Origin: Pseudomonadota bacterium
GTDB lineage: Bacteria > Pseudomonadota > Gammaproteobacteria > Xanthomonadales > Xanthomonadaceae
DNA: 7,486 nt
Assembly: GCA_023453655.1 (NCBI GenBank)
Contig: JAEXTE010000454.1
Coordinates: 1 to 7,486, forward strand
Direction of reading: 5' to 3'
This document shows, one piece after another, positions 1 to 6,509 of the stretch (its first letter is position 1; the number at the start of each line of letters is the position of its first letter). The notes below the pieces were generated by a model, which saw nothing but the letters and a program-made list of their open reading frames with translations, was not told where the DNA came from and ran no database searches. Made by a program: the position numbers and the translations under genes.

Positions 1-201
1 TATGTCTTTGTCGGGGGGGGAGGCGCCCATCTTGGGCGGGTCGGCATTGGGCCGGAACATCGGCGTTTCCGTCCGCGGATCGTAGTGGCGGCCGGCTTCC
101 AGCATCAGCACCTTGTGGCCCTGGCGGGTCAATTCGTACGCGGCCATGGCGCCACCGGCGCCGGAGCCGACGACCAGCACGTCGTGGGCGAAATCGTTCA
201 T
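1..201 (-). CDS. GMC-family FAD-dependent oxidoreductase, N-terminal part (runs off left edge)
   Basis: Only the first 67 codons are present; the gene continues beyond base 1. The start (ATG, 199-201) is followed at once by a dinucleotide-binding fold: GSGAGG at residues 12-17 gives the GxGxxG FAD motif, and MLEAG at 33-37 supplies the acidic residue (E35) expected to hold the adenosine ribose. The following stretch, with [10 protein letters not shown] at 40-49 and a PPDK motif near residue 62-65, resembles the GMC subgroup related to gluconate-2-dehydrogenase and glucoside-3-dehydrogenase large subunits, which oxidise sugar hydroxyls and often pass electrons to a cytochrome. No signal peptide is visible, although such large subunits can be exported together with a Tat-bearing small subunit; no such partner is seen in the window. 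The start overlaps the preceding stop codon by 4 bases (ATGA), so translation is probably coupled. An uninterrupted run of eight G (13-20, C on the coding strand) lies in the coding part. The family call is firm; sugar C3 oxidation is inferred from context. Confidence 0.88.
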   Translation of the reverse strand, partial: MNDFAHDVLVVGSGAGGAMAAYELTRQGHKVLMLEAGRHYDPRTETPMFRPNADPPKMGASPPDKDI

Positions 202-1673
202 CGCTTCAGTTCTTTGATCTTGAGGTTCTTGAACCACACCACGTCTCCGTGGTCCTGCAGGCCGATATGGCCGCTCTCGTTGGCGGCGAAGCCGGCCCAG
301 CCGGCGAACTTGCTGGCGGCCACCAGCCGCTTCCACTCGGCGCCGTGGATCTCCACCGATGCCGTCTGCACGCCGTTCTGCCAGATCGTCAGCCGGCCCT
401 GGTCGAGCAGGATGCGCACCCGGTTCCACTCGCCCGCGATCCTGTGCGAGGCCGCGGGCGAGGCGATCATGTCGTAGAGCGAACCGGACAGATGGGTGTC
501 GAGCTTGTTGTCGGGATGGCGCTCGTTGTCCAGGATCTGGATTTCAGGCGCGTGCGAGTAGATGTGCTCGCCGGTTTCGTCGGCCAGGACGAAGATCCCG
601 CTGTTGCCGCCCTCGGCGATCTTCCAGTCCAGCCGGAGGTCGAAATCCCGGTACTTGGCCCTGGTCAGGATGTCGCCGCCGCCCGCGCCGGCCAGCTTGA
701 TGGCGCCGTCCTCGACGACCCATTTGTCGCTCAGTCCGTCGCCCTTGAAGTTGCGCCACTGCGACAGATCCCTGCCGTCGAACAGCAACTGCCAGCCGTC
801 GGCCCGTTCCTGGCTGCTCAGCTGGTTGTCGCCGGCGATGCGTTCGCCGAGGAAGGCAGCGCCCGCCTTGACGACGGCGGCGGCATCGCGCGGAAGATCG
901 TGCTCGACGATGTACCAGGTCACGCCCGCGTCCGCGGCGGCGGGCAGGATGGCATCCCAGTCGAGCACGCCATGGCCCACGGCGGTGAAGCCCTGTTCGT
1001 TTTCGGCCTGGCCCTCCGGCGCGTTGTCCTTGGCGTGGACCGAGTAGACGCGGCCGGGGAACTTGCCGAGGAACGCCGCCGGATCGCGACCGGCGCGCGC
1101 CACCCAGGCCAGGTCCAGTTCGACGGCAAGCGCCGGGCCGGCCGCCTCGAACAGCAGCTCCAGGCCCGTCGTGCCCTCGAAATCGACCAGCTCGAAATCG
1201 TGGTTGTGGTAGGCCAGCCGCATGCCCATCGACTGCAGGCGCGCGGCCAGCGTGCCCAGCTCGCGGCCCAGCGCGCGCCAGCCGTCCGCGTCGGCCGGCC
1301 GCTCGTCCTGCTGCAGCCAGGGCACGACGAGCACGCGGTTGCCGATGGCGCGGTGGAATGCCACCACCTCGTCCAGGTTGTCGCGGAGCTCGGGCAGCGA
1401 CACATGGGCCGCGATCGCCTCGATCCCGTACCGGTCCAGCAACCGCTTGAGATCGTCCGCCGTGGCGTTCTGCGTCCCGACCGTCTCCACCGCGCGGATG
1501 CCCGCGTCGTGGACGATCTTCAGCTGGTCCTCGAGCGAGCCGGCATTGCGCAGCGTGTACATCTGCACGGCGAGGGGGCGGGCGCCGGCATCGCCCTGTT
1601 GCGCGAGGGCCGGCAGGGTGGCGAAGAGCGCGAGCGCAGCGGCCGCAAGCCTGCGCAGGGTGGGGATCGTCAT
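198..1673 (-). CDS. Exported fusion: xylose-isomerase-like TIM barrel + DUF1080 (3-keto-disaccharide hydrolase) domain
   Basis: A 491-residue protein. Residues 1-24 form a Sec signal peptide: a short basic start (RR at 7-8), an Ala/Leu-rich core, and ALA before Q25 as a likely signal peptidase I site. The mature protein should act in the periplasm or outside the cell. Residues about 33-275 are an AP_endonuc_2 / sugar-phosphate-isomerase-like barrel with candidate metal or catalytic residues E63, H156 and H158 (YHNHDFE), D187, H213 (SVHAKD) and E257. Residues about 294-490 are a DUF1080 jelly roll with its usual landmarks: [11 protein letters not shown] (297-306), GNSGIF (356-361), EIQILD (377-382), GEWN (414-417) and [13 protein letters not shown] (471-483). 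DUF1080 is named as a 3-keto-disaccharide hydrolase domain in Pfam. The likely role is cleavage or rearrangement of an oxidised (3-keto) glycoside, inferred from family and neighbours. The start has a strong ribosome-binding site, GGAGG, five bases upstream. Having both domains in one secreted chain is unusual, since they are usually separate genes. A secreted isomerase with a sugar-binding lectin-like domain is the alternative reading. Confidence 0.93.
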   Translation of the reverse strand: MTIPTLRRLAAAALALFATLPALAQQGDAGARPLAVQMYTLRNAGSLEDQLKIVHDAGIRAVETVGTQNATADDLKRLLDRYGIEAIAAHVSLPELRDNLDEVVAFHRAIGNRVLVVPWLQQDERPADADGWRALGRELGTLAARLQSMGMRLAYHNHDFELVDFEGTTGLELLFEAAGPALAVELDLAWVARAGRDPAAFLGKFPGRVYSVHAKDNAPEGQAENEQGFTAVGHGVLDWDAILPAAADAGVTWYIVEHDLPRDAAAVVKAGAAFLGERIAGDNQLSSQERADGWQLLFDGRDLSQWRNFKGDGLSDKWVVEDGAIKLAGAGGGDILTRAKYRDFDLRLDWKIAEGGNSGIFVLADETGEHIYSHAPEIQILDNERHPDNKLDTHLSGSLYDMIASPAASHRIAGEWNRVRILLDQGRLTIWQNGVQTASVEIHGAEWKRLVAASKFAGWAGFAANESGHIGLQDHGDVVWFKNLKIKELKR

Positions 1674-1785
1674 GGTGTCCTCCGGAAGTCGGGTGACGGC
1701 GGATGGGAATCCACCCCGCGCGTGTCGCGCTGCAGGCGGGCGGAACCGGCGCGGCCGGCGAGGGATCCCGGCGCGCGGCGGAAGA
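1674..1785 (-). other. 112-base intra-operon gap with two small hairpins
   Basis: This is the only sizeable gap inside the five-gene cluster. Two short inverted repeats lie next to each other: 1698-1715 (7-bp stem with one G-U pair, 4-base loop) and 1718-1730 (5-bp GC-only stem, 3-base loop). Neither is followed by a T run on the minus strand, so they do not look like intrinsic terminators. They could stabilise or process the mRNA between the oxidoreductase and the secreted enzyme, or simply reflect GC-rich sequence. The end nearest 1674 holds the GGAGG ribosome-binding site of the next gene. No convincing promoter was found. Confidence 0.3.
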
Positions 1786-2910
1786 TCAGGCGATCGGCGT
1801 CCACGCGCGCGACCGGGCCGAAGCGATGACGCGATCGACGATCAGCGCCGAGCGCAGGCCGTCCTCGAAGGTCGGCAGTCCTTCCGGGCGTTCGCGCGCG
1901 ATCGCCTGGTAGGTGTCGGCGACGAAGGCCTCGAAACAGTTGGCATAGCCCTGCGCATGGCCGGCGGGCAGCACCGACAGCCGCCGCTGCTCGGCGCTGC
2001 CGGCGCCCGGCCCGCGCACGAACACTTCCTCGCGCTGGTCCGGATAGCCCATCCACAGCCGCTCGCAGTCCTCCTGGTCGAAGGCCACGCTGGCCTTCGC
2101 GCCGTCGATCTCGAACCACAGGCGGTTGCGGCGCCCCGCCGAGACCTGGCTGACCGTGACCGTCGCCAGCGTGCCGTGGCTGGTCCTGAACATGGCGGCG
2201 GCCACGTCCTCGCTGGACACCGCCTGGGTGCCGCCGCCGGCCGCGGGAGTGGTGAAGCTCTTGCCGGTGGCCGCGGCGCGCTCGGCGATCACGGTCTCGA
2301 ACACCGCGCTGACTTCGGCGAAGCGCTCGCCGCCCACCCATTCCACCAGGTCGCACCAGTGCGAGCCGATGTCGGCGAACACGCGCGAGGCGCCGCCCAG
2401 GGCCGGATCCACGCGCCAGTTGTTGCTGGCCGGATCCAGCAGCCAGTCCTGCAGGTAGCTGCCGTGGATCAGCCGCAGCGGGCCGATCTCGCCGGCGGCC
2501 ACGCGCGCACGCGCCTCGCGCACCACCGGGTGGTAGCGATAGACGAACGGGACCGTTGCGACCAGCCCGGCCGACGCGGCCAGCGCCGCAAGGGCACGCG
2601 CGTCGTCCAGCGTGGTCGCCAGCGGCTTTTCGCAGACCACGTGCTTGCCGGCATCCAGCGCGGCCTGCGCCATCGGCCGGTGCAGGTGGTTGGGCGTGCA
2701 CACGTGCACCACCTGTACCTGTGGATCGGCGATCGCATCCTCGATCCCCCCGTAGGCGCGCGCCACGCCCCAGGACTGCGCCACTTCCCGCGCACGGGCG
2801 GGCGAGGACGCGGCGACGCCGCGCACCACCGCGCCCGCCAGCACCGCCGCGCGGCGGTGCACCGCACCGATCATCCCGGTGCCGACGATGGCGACTCCAA
2901 TCGTTCCCAT
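1786..2910 (-). CDS. Gfo/Idh/MocA-family NAD(P)-dependent sugar oxidoreductase
   Basis: 374 residues, the normal size for the family. The N-terminal Rossmann fold has GTGMIG at residues 10-15 for the dinucleotide pyrophosphate, TPNHLH at 72-77, and the hallmark EKP at 94-96, whose K95 is the expected catalytic lysine. The C-terminal domain starts with the conserved D180-I-G-S-H184 segment, supplying the usual Asp and His of the active site. There is no signal peptide, so the protein is cytoplasmic. Family members oxidise or reduce hydroxyl or keto groups of sugars and inositols with NAD(P), some acting at C3 of glucosides. Here it could make a 3-keto sugar or, more simply, reduce an imported keto sugar. 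The ATG at 2908-2910 follows the permease stop by 10 bases, with a GAGG ribosome-binding site overlapping that stop (TGAGG), so the two are tightly linked. Inositol dehydrogenase is an alternative. Family confidence is high; the substrate is unknown. Confidence 0.93.
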   Translation of the reverse strand: MGTIGVAIVGTGMIGAVHRRAAVLAGAVVRGVAASSPARAREVAQSWGVARAYGGIEDAIADPQVQVVHVCTPNHLHRPMAQAALDAGKHVVCEKPLATTLDDARALAALAASAGLVATVPFVYRYHPVVREARARVAAGEIGPLRLIHGSYLQDWLLDPASNNWRVDPALGGASRVFADIGSHWCDLVEWVGGERFAEVSAVFETVIAERAAATGKSFTTPAAGGGTQAVSSEDVAAAMFRTSHGTLATVTVSQVSAGRRNRLWFEIDGAKASVAFDQEDCERLWMGYPDQREEVFVRGPGAGSAEQRRLSVLPAGHAQGYANCFEAFVADTYQAIARERPEGLPTFEDGLRSALIVDRVIASARSRAWTPIA

Positions 2911-2920
2911 CGCGCCGGCC

Positions 2921-4144
2921 TCAGTGCGCGGAGGCCGCGGCGGGTGCCCCGGCGCGCCCCTCGCGGAACAGCAGCAGGAAGGCCACCAGCACCACGAAGG
3001 CGACCCCGGCCGGGAACAGCCAGATGCGATCCCAGTCCGGACCGGCCTCGGTGGTGTAGTACTCGACCACCGCGCCGGACAGGAAGGTGCCGATCAGCAT
3101 GCCCACGCCGTAGGTGGCCAGGGTGATGAAGCCCTGCGCGCTGCTGCGGAATTTCTGCCCGGCGTGCGCGTCGGTGTAGATCTGGCCGGTGACGAAGAAG
3201 AAGTCGTAGCAGATGCCGTGCAGCACGATGCCGATCACCAGCAGGGCGAAGCCCGCTTCCGCGTCGCCGAAGGCGAACATCACGTAGCGCAGCACCCATG
3301 CGGCCATGCCGATGGCCAGCATCGCCTTCACCCCCAGGCGCACGAACAGGAAGGGCATGGCCAGCATCAGCAGCACTTCCGAGACCTGGCCCAGCGACTG
3401 CAGCCCGGCCGCGCCGCGCACGCCGACGTCGTTGAGGAAGGGATTGGTGAAGTTGTAGTAGAACGACAGCGGGATGCAGATCGCGATCGAGGCCAGGAAG
3501 AACACCAGGTAGGCGCGCGAGCGGAGCAGGTGCAGCGCCGCGTCCAGCCCGATGATCTCCGACAGCTTCGCATCGCGGTCGCGCGCCAGCGGCGGGGTGT
3601 GCGGCAGGCTCAGCGCGTACACTCCCAGCAGCGCCGACGCGATCGCGGCCATCTTGAAGGTGAGGTCCAGGCGCTGGGTCTGCTCCCAGCCCAGCCAGCC
3701 GATCAGCACGCCGGCGACGATCCAGCCGACGCTGCCGGCCACGCGCACCGGCGGGAACTGCTTCTCCGGCGACTGCATGTGCCGCATCGCGATGCTGGTG
3801 GCCAGCGCAAGGGTCGGCATGAACAGCAGCATGTAGGCGAAGACGAAGCTGGAGAATGCGGTGAAGCTGGTGGCGGTCGAGGCGCCCCACATCAGCGCCG
3901 CGCCGGCCAGGTGGAGCAGGGCGAGGATGCGCTGCGCGGCGAAGTAGCGGTCGGCGATCAGTCCGACCAGGAACGGCGCGACGATCGCACCGACCGACTG
4001 GCTGAGGAAGGCGGTGGCCACCTGGCTGGCGCTGGCCTGCAGCGGCCCGTTGACCAGGTACGTCCCCAGGGTCACGAACCACGCGCCCCAGATGAAGAAC
4101 TGCAGGAACATCATCACGCCGAGGCGCGGCATCGTGGACGTCAT
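2921..4144 (-). CDS. MFS permease, nucleoside:H+ symporter (NupG-like) group; probable sugar transporter
   Basis: 407 residues with about twelve hydrophobic segments, so an inner-membrane secondary transporter. It opens with FLQFFIWGAWFVTLGTYL (13-30), typical of the NHS group, has a GLIADRYF loop after helix 2 (61-68, the motif-A position), and in helix 10 carries GICYDFFFVTGQIYTD, a strong group signature also seen in nucleoside permeases. Members are routinely named nucleoside permeases, but many lie in sugar or keto-sugar gene clusters. Nothing here concerns nucleosides, so the cargo is more likely a sugar, oxidised sugar or glycoside made by the neighbouring enzymes (inference). The reading frame stays open far upstream (to about 6445), but the real start is the ATG at 4142-4144: it is preceded by a GGGAGGGGAG ribosome-binding site and matches the family N-terminus. 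It follows the TIM-barrel gene by 38 bases and precedes the oxidoreductase by 10. Confidence 0.92.
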   Translation of the reverse strand: MTSTMPRLGVMMFLQFFIWGAWFVTLGTYLVNGPLQASASQVATAFLSQSVGAIVAPFLVGLIADRYFAAQRILALLHLAGAALMWGASTATSFTAFSSFVFAYMLLFMPTLALATSIAMRHMQSPEKQFPPVRVAGSVGWIVAGVLIGWLGWEQTQRLDLTFKMAAIASALLGVYALSLPHTPPLARDRDAKLSEIIGLDAALHLLRSRAYLVFFLASIAICIPLSFYYNFTNPFLNDVGVRGAAGLQSLGQVSEVLLMLAMPFLFVRLGVKAMLAIGMAAWVLRYVMFAFGDAEAGFALLVIGIVLHGICYDFFFVTGQIYTDAHAGQKFRSSAQGFITLATYGVGMLIGTFLSGAVVEYYTTEAGPDWDRIWLFPAGVAFVVLVAFLLLFREGRAGAPAAASAH

Positions 4145-4182
4145 CTCCCCTCCCAGGTCGGTGTCCGGATCAGCGGTGTGGA

Positions 4183-5235
4183 TCAAAGTCCCAGCATGCC
4201 GCGCAGCGCCTGCCGGTCGGCGCCGGCGTCGGCGAAGTCGTCGAAAGCGCGTTCGGTGACGCGGATCAGGTGCTCGCGGACGAAGGCCGCGCCCTCGCGC
4301 GCGCCGTCCTCCGGGTGCTTGAGGCAGCACTCCCACTCCACGACGGCCCAGCCGGGGAAGTCGTACTGCGCCAGCTTCGAGAAGATCGCCTTGAAGTCGA
4401 TCTGCCCGTCGCCCAGCGAGCGGAACCGGCCCGGACGGTCGATCCAGTCCTGGTAGCCGCCATACACGCCGCTGCGCGCGTCGGCGCGGTACTCGGCGTC
4501 CTTTGCGTGGAACATGCCGATGCGGTTGTGGTAGCGGTCGATGAAGCCCAGGTAGTCCATCTGCTGCAGCAGCAGGTGGCTGGGGTCGTAGAGGATCTTG
4601 GCGCGCGGGTGGTGGTCGACCGCGTCGAGGAAGCGCTCGAAGGTCGCGCCGTCGTGCAGGTCCTCGCCAGGGTGGATCTCGTAGCACAGGTCGACGCCGC
4701 AGTCGTCGAAGGCATCGAGGATCGGGCGCCAGCGGCGGCCGAGTTCGGCGAAGGCCTCGTCCACCAGGCCGGGCGGGCGCTGCGGCCAGGGATAGAGGTA
4801 GGGCCAGGCCAGGGCGCCGGAGAAGGTGGCGTGGGCCGTGAGCCCCAGGCGCTGGCTGGCCTTGGCGGCCAGCTTGAGCTGGTCCACCGCCCAGGCCTGC
4901 CGGGCGGCCGGATTCCCGCGCAGGCGTTCCGGGGCGAAGCCGTCGAACAGGGCGTCGTAGGCCGGGTGCACGGCCACCAGCTGGCCCTGCAGGTGGGTCG
5001 ACAGTTCGGTGATCCGGATCCCGTGTCCGGCCAGCATGCCGGCCAGCTCGTCGCAATAGGCCTGGCTCTGCGCCGCCTGGGCGAGGTCGAAGATGTGCGG
5101 GGTGCTGGTCGGCACCTGGACGCCGCGATAGCCGAGTCCCGCGGCCCAGCCCGCGAGGGTGTCCAGCCGGTCGAACGGGGCCCGGTCGCCAATGAACTGG
5201 GCCAGGAACAGCGCCGGGCCCTGCAGTGTCCGCAT
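4183..5235 (-). CDS. Cytoplasmic sugar isomerase/epimerase-like TIM-barrel protein (xylose-isomerase-like superfamily)
   Basis: 350 residues from the chosen start. The full length matches the AP_endonuc_2 / sugar phosphate isomerase-epimerase superfamily, and the four expected metal ligands appear in order on successive strands: E186 (LCYEIHPGE), D217 (ILYDPSH), H243 (MFHAKDAE) and E300 (AVVEWE). H188 near the first ligand is another likely active-site residue. No signal peptide is present, so it acts in the cytoplasm. The likely reaction is isomerisation, epimerisation or elimination/hydration on a keto sugar; the exact one cannot be read. This is the first gene of the operon, divergent from the LacI-type regulator. 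An in-frame ATG at 5263-5265 would add ten residues, but it lies inside the operator palindrome. The ATG at 5233-5235 is preferred because an AGGGTGG ribosome-binding site (5242-5248) sits about six bases upstream and the protein from there begins like its relatives. An inosose- or hydroxypyruvate-isomerase-like role is possible. Confidence 0.9.
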   Translation of the reverse strand: MRTLQGPALFLAQFIGDRAPFDRLDTLAGWAAGLGYRGVQVPTSTPHIFDLAQAAQSQAYCDELAGMLAGHGIRITELSTHLQGQLVAVHPAYDALFDGFAPERLRGNPAARQAWAVDQLKLAAKASQRLGLTAHATFSGALAWPYLYPWPQRPPGLVDEAFAELGRRWRPILDAFDDCGVDLCYEIHPGEDLHDGATFERFLDAVDHHPRAKILYDPSHLLLQQMDYLGFIDRYHNRIGMFHAKDAEYRADARSGVYGGYQDWIDRPGRFRSLGDGQIDFKAIFSKLAQYDFPGWAVVEWECCLKHPEDGAREGAAFVREHLIRVTERAFDDFADAGADRQALRGMLGL

Positions 5236-5248
5236 GCCGAACCACCCT

Positions 5249-5266
5249 GATGCAATCGATTGCATC
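5249..5266. promoter_or_regulatory. Perfect 18-bp palindrome, likely LacI-family operator
   Basis: The sequence GATGCAATCGATTGCATC is identical to its own reverse complement, and the symmetry stops exactly at its ends. The centre is CpG (5257/5258), as in the operators of most LacI/GalR regulators, whose hinge helix inserts a leucine there. It lies between the divergent regulator gene and the first operon gene, directly upstream of that gene's ribosome-binding site and overlapping its expected transcription start. Binding by the neighbouring regulator would block transcription. The regulator's own promoter is close enough for autoregulation. That this regulator is the binder is inference. Confidence 0.8.
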
Positions 5267-5268
5267 CG

Positions 5269-5274
5269 ATCCTA
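5269..5274 (-). promoter_or_regulatory. Possible -10 box of the sugar operon
   Basis: On the minus strand this reads TAGGAT, four of six matches to TATAAT. It sits immediately upstream of the palindrome, so transcription would start inside the operator, a standard repressor arrangement. No good -35 box is found at 16-18 bases, so the call is weak and rests mainly on position. Confidence 0.35.
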
Positions 5275-5332
5275 GCATGCGATGATCGGGGCACGCGTTG
5301 TGCACTGCATCGGACGCTTCGGGGACCGGGAC

Positions 5333-6343
5333 ATGGCCACCATCTACGACATCGCCAGGCACGTCGGCGTCTCGGCAGGCACCGTGTCGCGCGCGCTCTC
5401 GCGCCCGGAGAAGGTCCTGCCGGACACGCGCAGGCGCATCGAGCAGGCTGCCGCCGCGCTGGGCTACGTGCCCAACGCCTCGGCGCGGACGCTCAAGACC
5501 CAGCGCTGCGGCAAGATCCTGATCACGGTCCCGGACATCGGCAACCCGTTCTTCGCCCGCATTCTCAAGGGCGCGGAGGAAGCCGCGCAGGCGGCGGGCT
5601 ACGCGGTCCTGCTCGGCGATACCGAGCACCAGGCCGAGCGAGAGGAGCGCTACGCGCAGATGCTGCCGCGCAACCAGGCCGACGGCATGATCGTGCTCGG
5701 CCACCGCCTGCCGCCGACGGCGCGGGAGATCGTCCGCCAGCTCGGCGCCAAGGCACCCGTGGTCAATGGCTGCGAGTTCGATCCGACCCTGGGCATTCCC
5801 AGCGTCCACATCGACAACGCGGCCGCGGCGCGTGCGGCGATGGCGCATCTGTACGCGCTGGGGCATGCCAGGATCGCGGTGGTCGGCGGCCCGCCCGACA
5901 ACCCGCTGCATCGCCAGCGCCTGGAGGGCGCCCGGGCGGCGGCGCTGGCGTACGGCCGGCTGGACTCGCTGGTTCCGGTGCCGGGGGATTTCTCGGTGGA
6001 ATCGGGCTACCAGGCCGCGAGGCGCGTGCTGGGCGAAGACCCCGCGCCGACCGCCGCATTCTGCTTCAGCGACCAGATGGCGCTGGGAGTGCTCGCCGCC
6101 TGCAGGGACCTGGGCGTCCGCGTGCCGGAGGACTTCTCGGTGGTCGGGTTCGACGACCTGGCCTCCTCGCGCTACCTGAGCCCGCCGCTGACCACCATCA
6201 GCCAGCCGATGCACGAGATCGGCGTCCGCGCGGCCAGGCTGTTGCTCGCGATCCTGCGCGCCGAGGACGTCCCCCGCCAGCAGACCCTGGACTTCAGCCT
6301 GATGCTCCGGGGATCGACCGCACCGCCGCCAGGGCGCGCCTGA
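5333..6343 (+). CDS. LacI/GalR-family transcriptional regulator
   Basis: 336 residues, typical for the family. Residues 2-23 form the helix-turn-helix (TIYDIARHVGVS then AGTVSRALS), with A15, G16 and R20 at the usual base-reading positions of the recognition helix. The hinge helix (about 48-56, NASARTLKT) includes L54, the leucine that typically wedges into the central CpG of the operator. From about residue 60 on there is a periplasmic-binding-protein-like sugar sensor domain, ending with the characteristic VVGFDD and PPLTTISQP segments. The frame is open further upstream with an ATG at 5282, but the ATG at 5333 is chosen because the protein then begins exactly at the conserved MATIYDIA start; the upstream GGGGACCGGGAC is only a fair ribosome-binding site. 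It is divergent from the sugar operon and next to a perfect operator-like palindrome, so it is the likely local repressor, released by a sugar-derived ligand. Control of distant genes, such as a TonB receptor, is possible. Confidence 0.95.
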   Translation: MATIYDIARHVGVSAGTVSRALSRPEKVLPDTRRRIEQAAAALGYVPNASARTLKTQRCGKILITVPDIGNPFFARILKGAEEAAQAAGYAVLLGDTEHQAEREERYAQMLPRNQADGMIVLGHRLPPTAREIVRQLGAKAPVVNGCEFDPTLGIPSVHIDNAAAARAAMAHLYALGHARIAVVGGPPDNPLHRQRLEGARAAALAYGRLDSLVPVPGDFSVESGYQAARRVLGEDPAPTAAFCFSDQMALGVLAACRDLGVRVPEDFSVVGFDDLASSRYLSPPLTTISQPMHEIGVRAARLLLAILRAEDVPRQQTLDFSLMLRGSTAPPPGRA

Positions 6344-6410
6344 CGGCCCGGGACGGAGTCGCCGACGGCCGCGGAAAGGTCGGTGGCGGCCGACGGTCGG
6401 CGACGGGCCG
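6344..6410 (+). terminator. Long GC-rich stem-loop right after the regulator stop codon
   Basis: The structure starts at the base after the stop codon. The inner stem pairs 6358-6372 with 6386-6404: 15 base pairs interrupted by a 4-base bulge (6392-6395), with a 13-base loop. An outer 7-bp complementarity joins 6344-6350 with 6404-6410, leaving 6351-6357 unpaired on one side. No T run follows on either strand, so it is not a classic intrinsic terminator. It may protect the mRNA 3' end, aid factor-dependent termination, or insulate the fumarase gene from read-through. Function is inferred from shape and position. Confidence 0.45.
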
Positions 6411-6473
6411 CCGTTGGGAAGCAGCGGTGCGGCCATGGCCCCCACGGAACCGGAACGGGCGCGGCTCCCCGGC

Positions 6474-6479
6474 TAAAAT
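6474..6479 (+). promoter_or_regulatory. Probable -10 box for the fumarase gene
   Basis: TAAAAT matches five of six bases of TATAAT and stands out in very GC-rich DNA. It lies about 30 bases before the chosen GTG start, leaving a leader of roughly 25 bases. No clear -35 box is seen 16-18 bases upstream. A short inverted repeat (6481-6491, GGGGA-T-TCCCC) lies at the expected transcription start. The TAA inside it is also the in-frame stop that closes the fumarase frame upstream. Confidence 0.5.
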
Positions 6480-6509
6480 GGGGGATTCCCCGCAAGCGCC
6501 GAGCCAGCC

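Noticed and set aside
249..1829. Plus-strand open frame of 526 codons opposite the TIM-barrel/DUF1080 gene
   Set aside because: It mirrors a clear two-domain gene, shows no domain of its own, and its length is expected for antisense frames in high-GC DNA.
1222..3126. Long plus-strand open frame (634 codons)
   Set aside because: It is antisense to the oxidoreductase and the secreted fusion gene, has low-complexity Arg/Pro/Ala/His composition and no recognisable domain; the minus-strand genes explain this DNA.
2879..4456. Plus-strand open frame of 525 codons opposite the permease
   Set aside because: Extremely rich in His, Gln, Arg and Glu, which is the usual antisense image of hydrophobic membrane helices; no independent evidence for a gene.
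5275..5300. Possible second operator around GCATGC and GTGCAC in the divergent region
   Set aside because: Only six-base palindromes without a central CpG or resemblance to the 18-bp site; expected by chance.
2921..6445. Single minus-strand open frame of 1174 codons that could look like a giant fusion protein
   Set aside because: Only the last 407 codons show a real family (the permease) with its own ribosome-binding site. The upstream part runs through the TIM-barrel and regulator genes in a wrong frame and reads as Arg/Gly/Pro/Ala-rich nonsense typical of high-GC shadow frames.
6481..6491. Short inverted repeat GGGGA-T-TCCCC before the fumarase
   Set aside because: Arms of only five bases and no known matching regulator; noted with the promoter but not called a separate operator.
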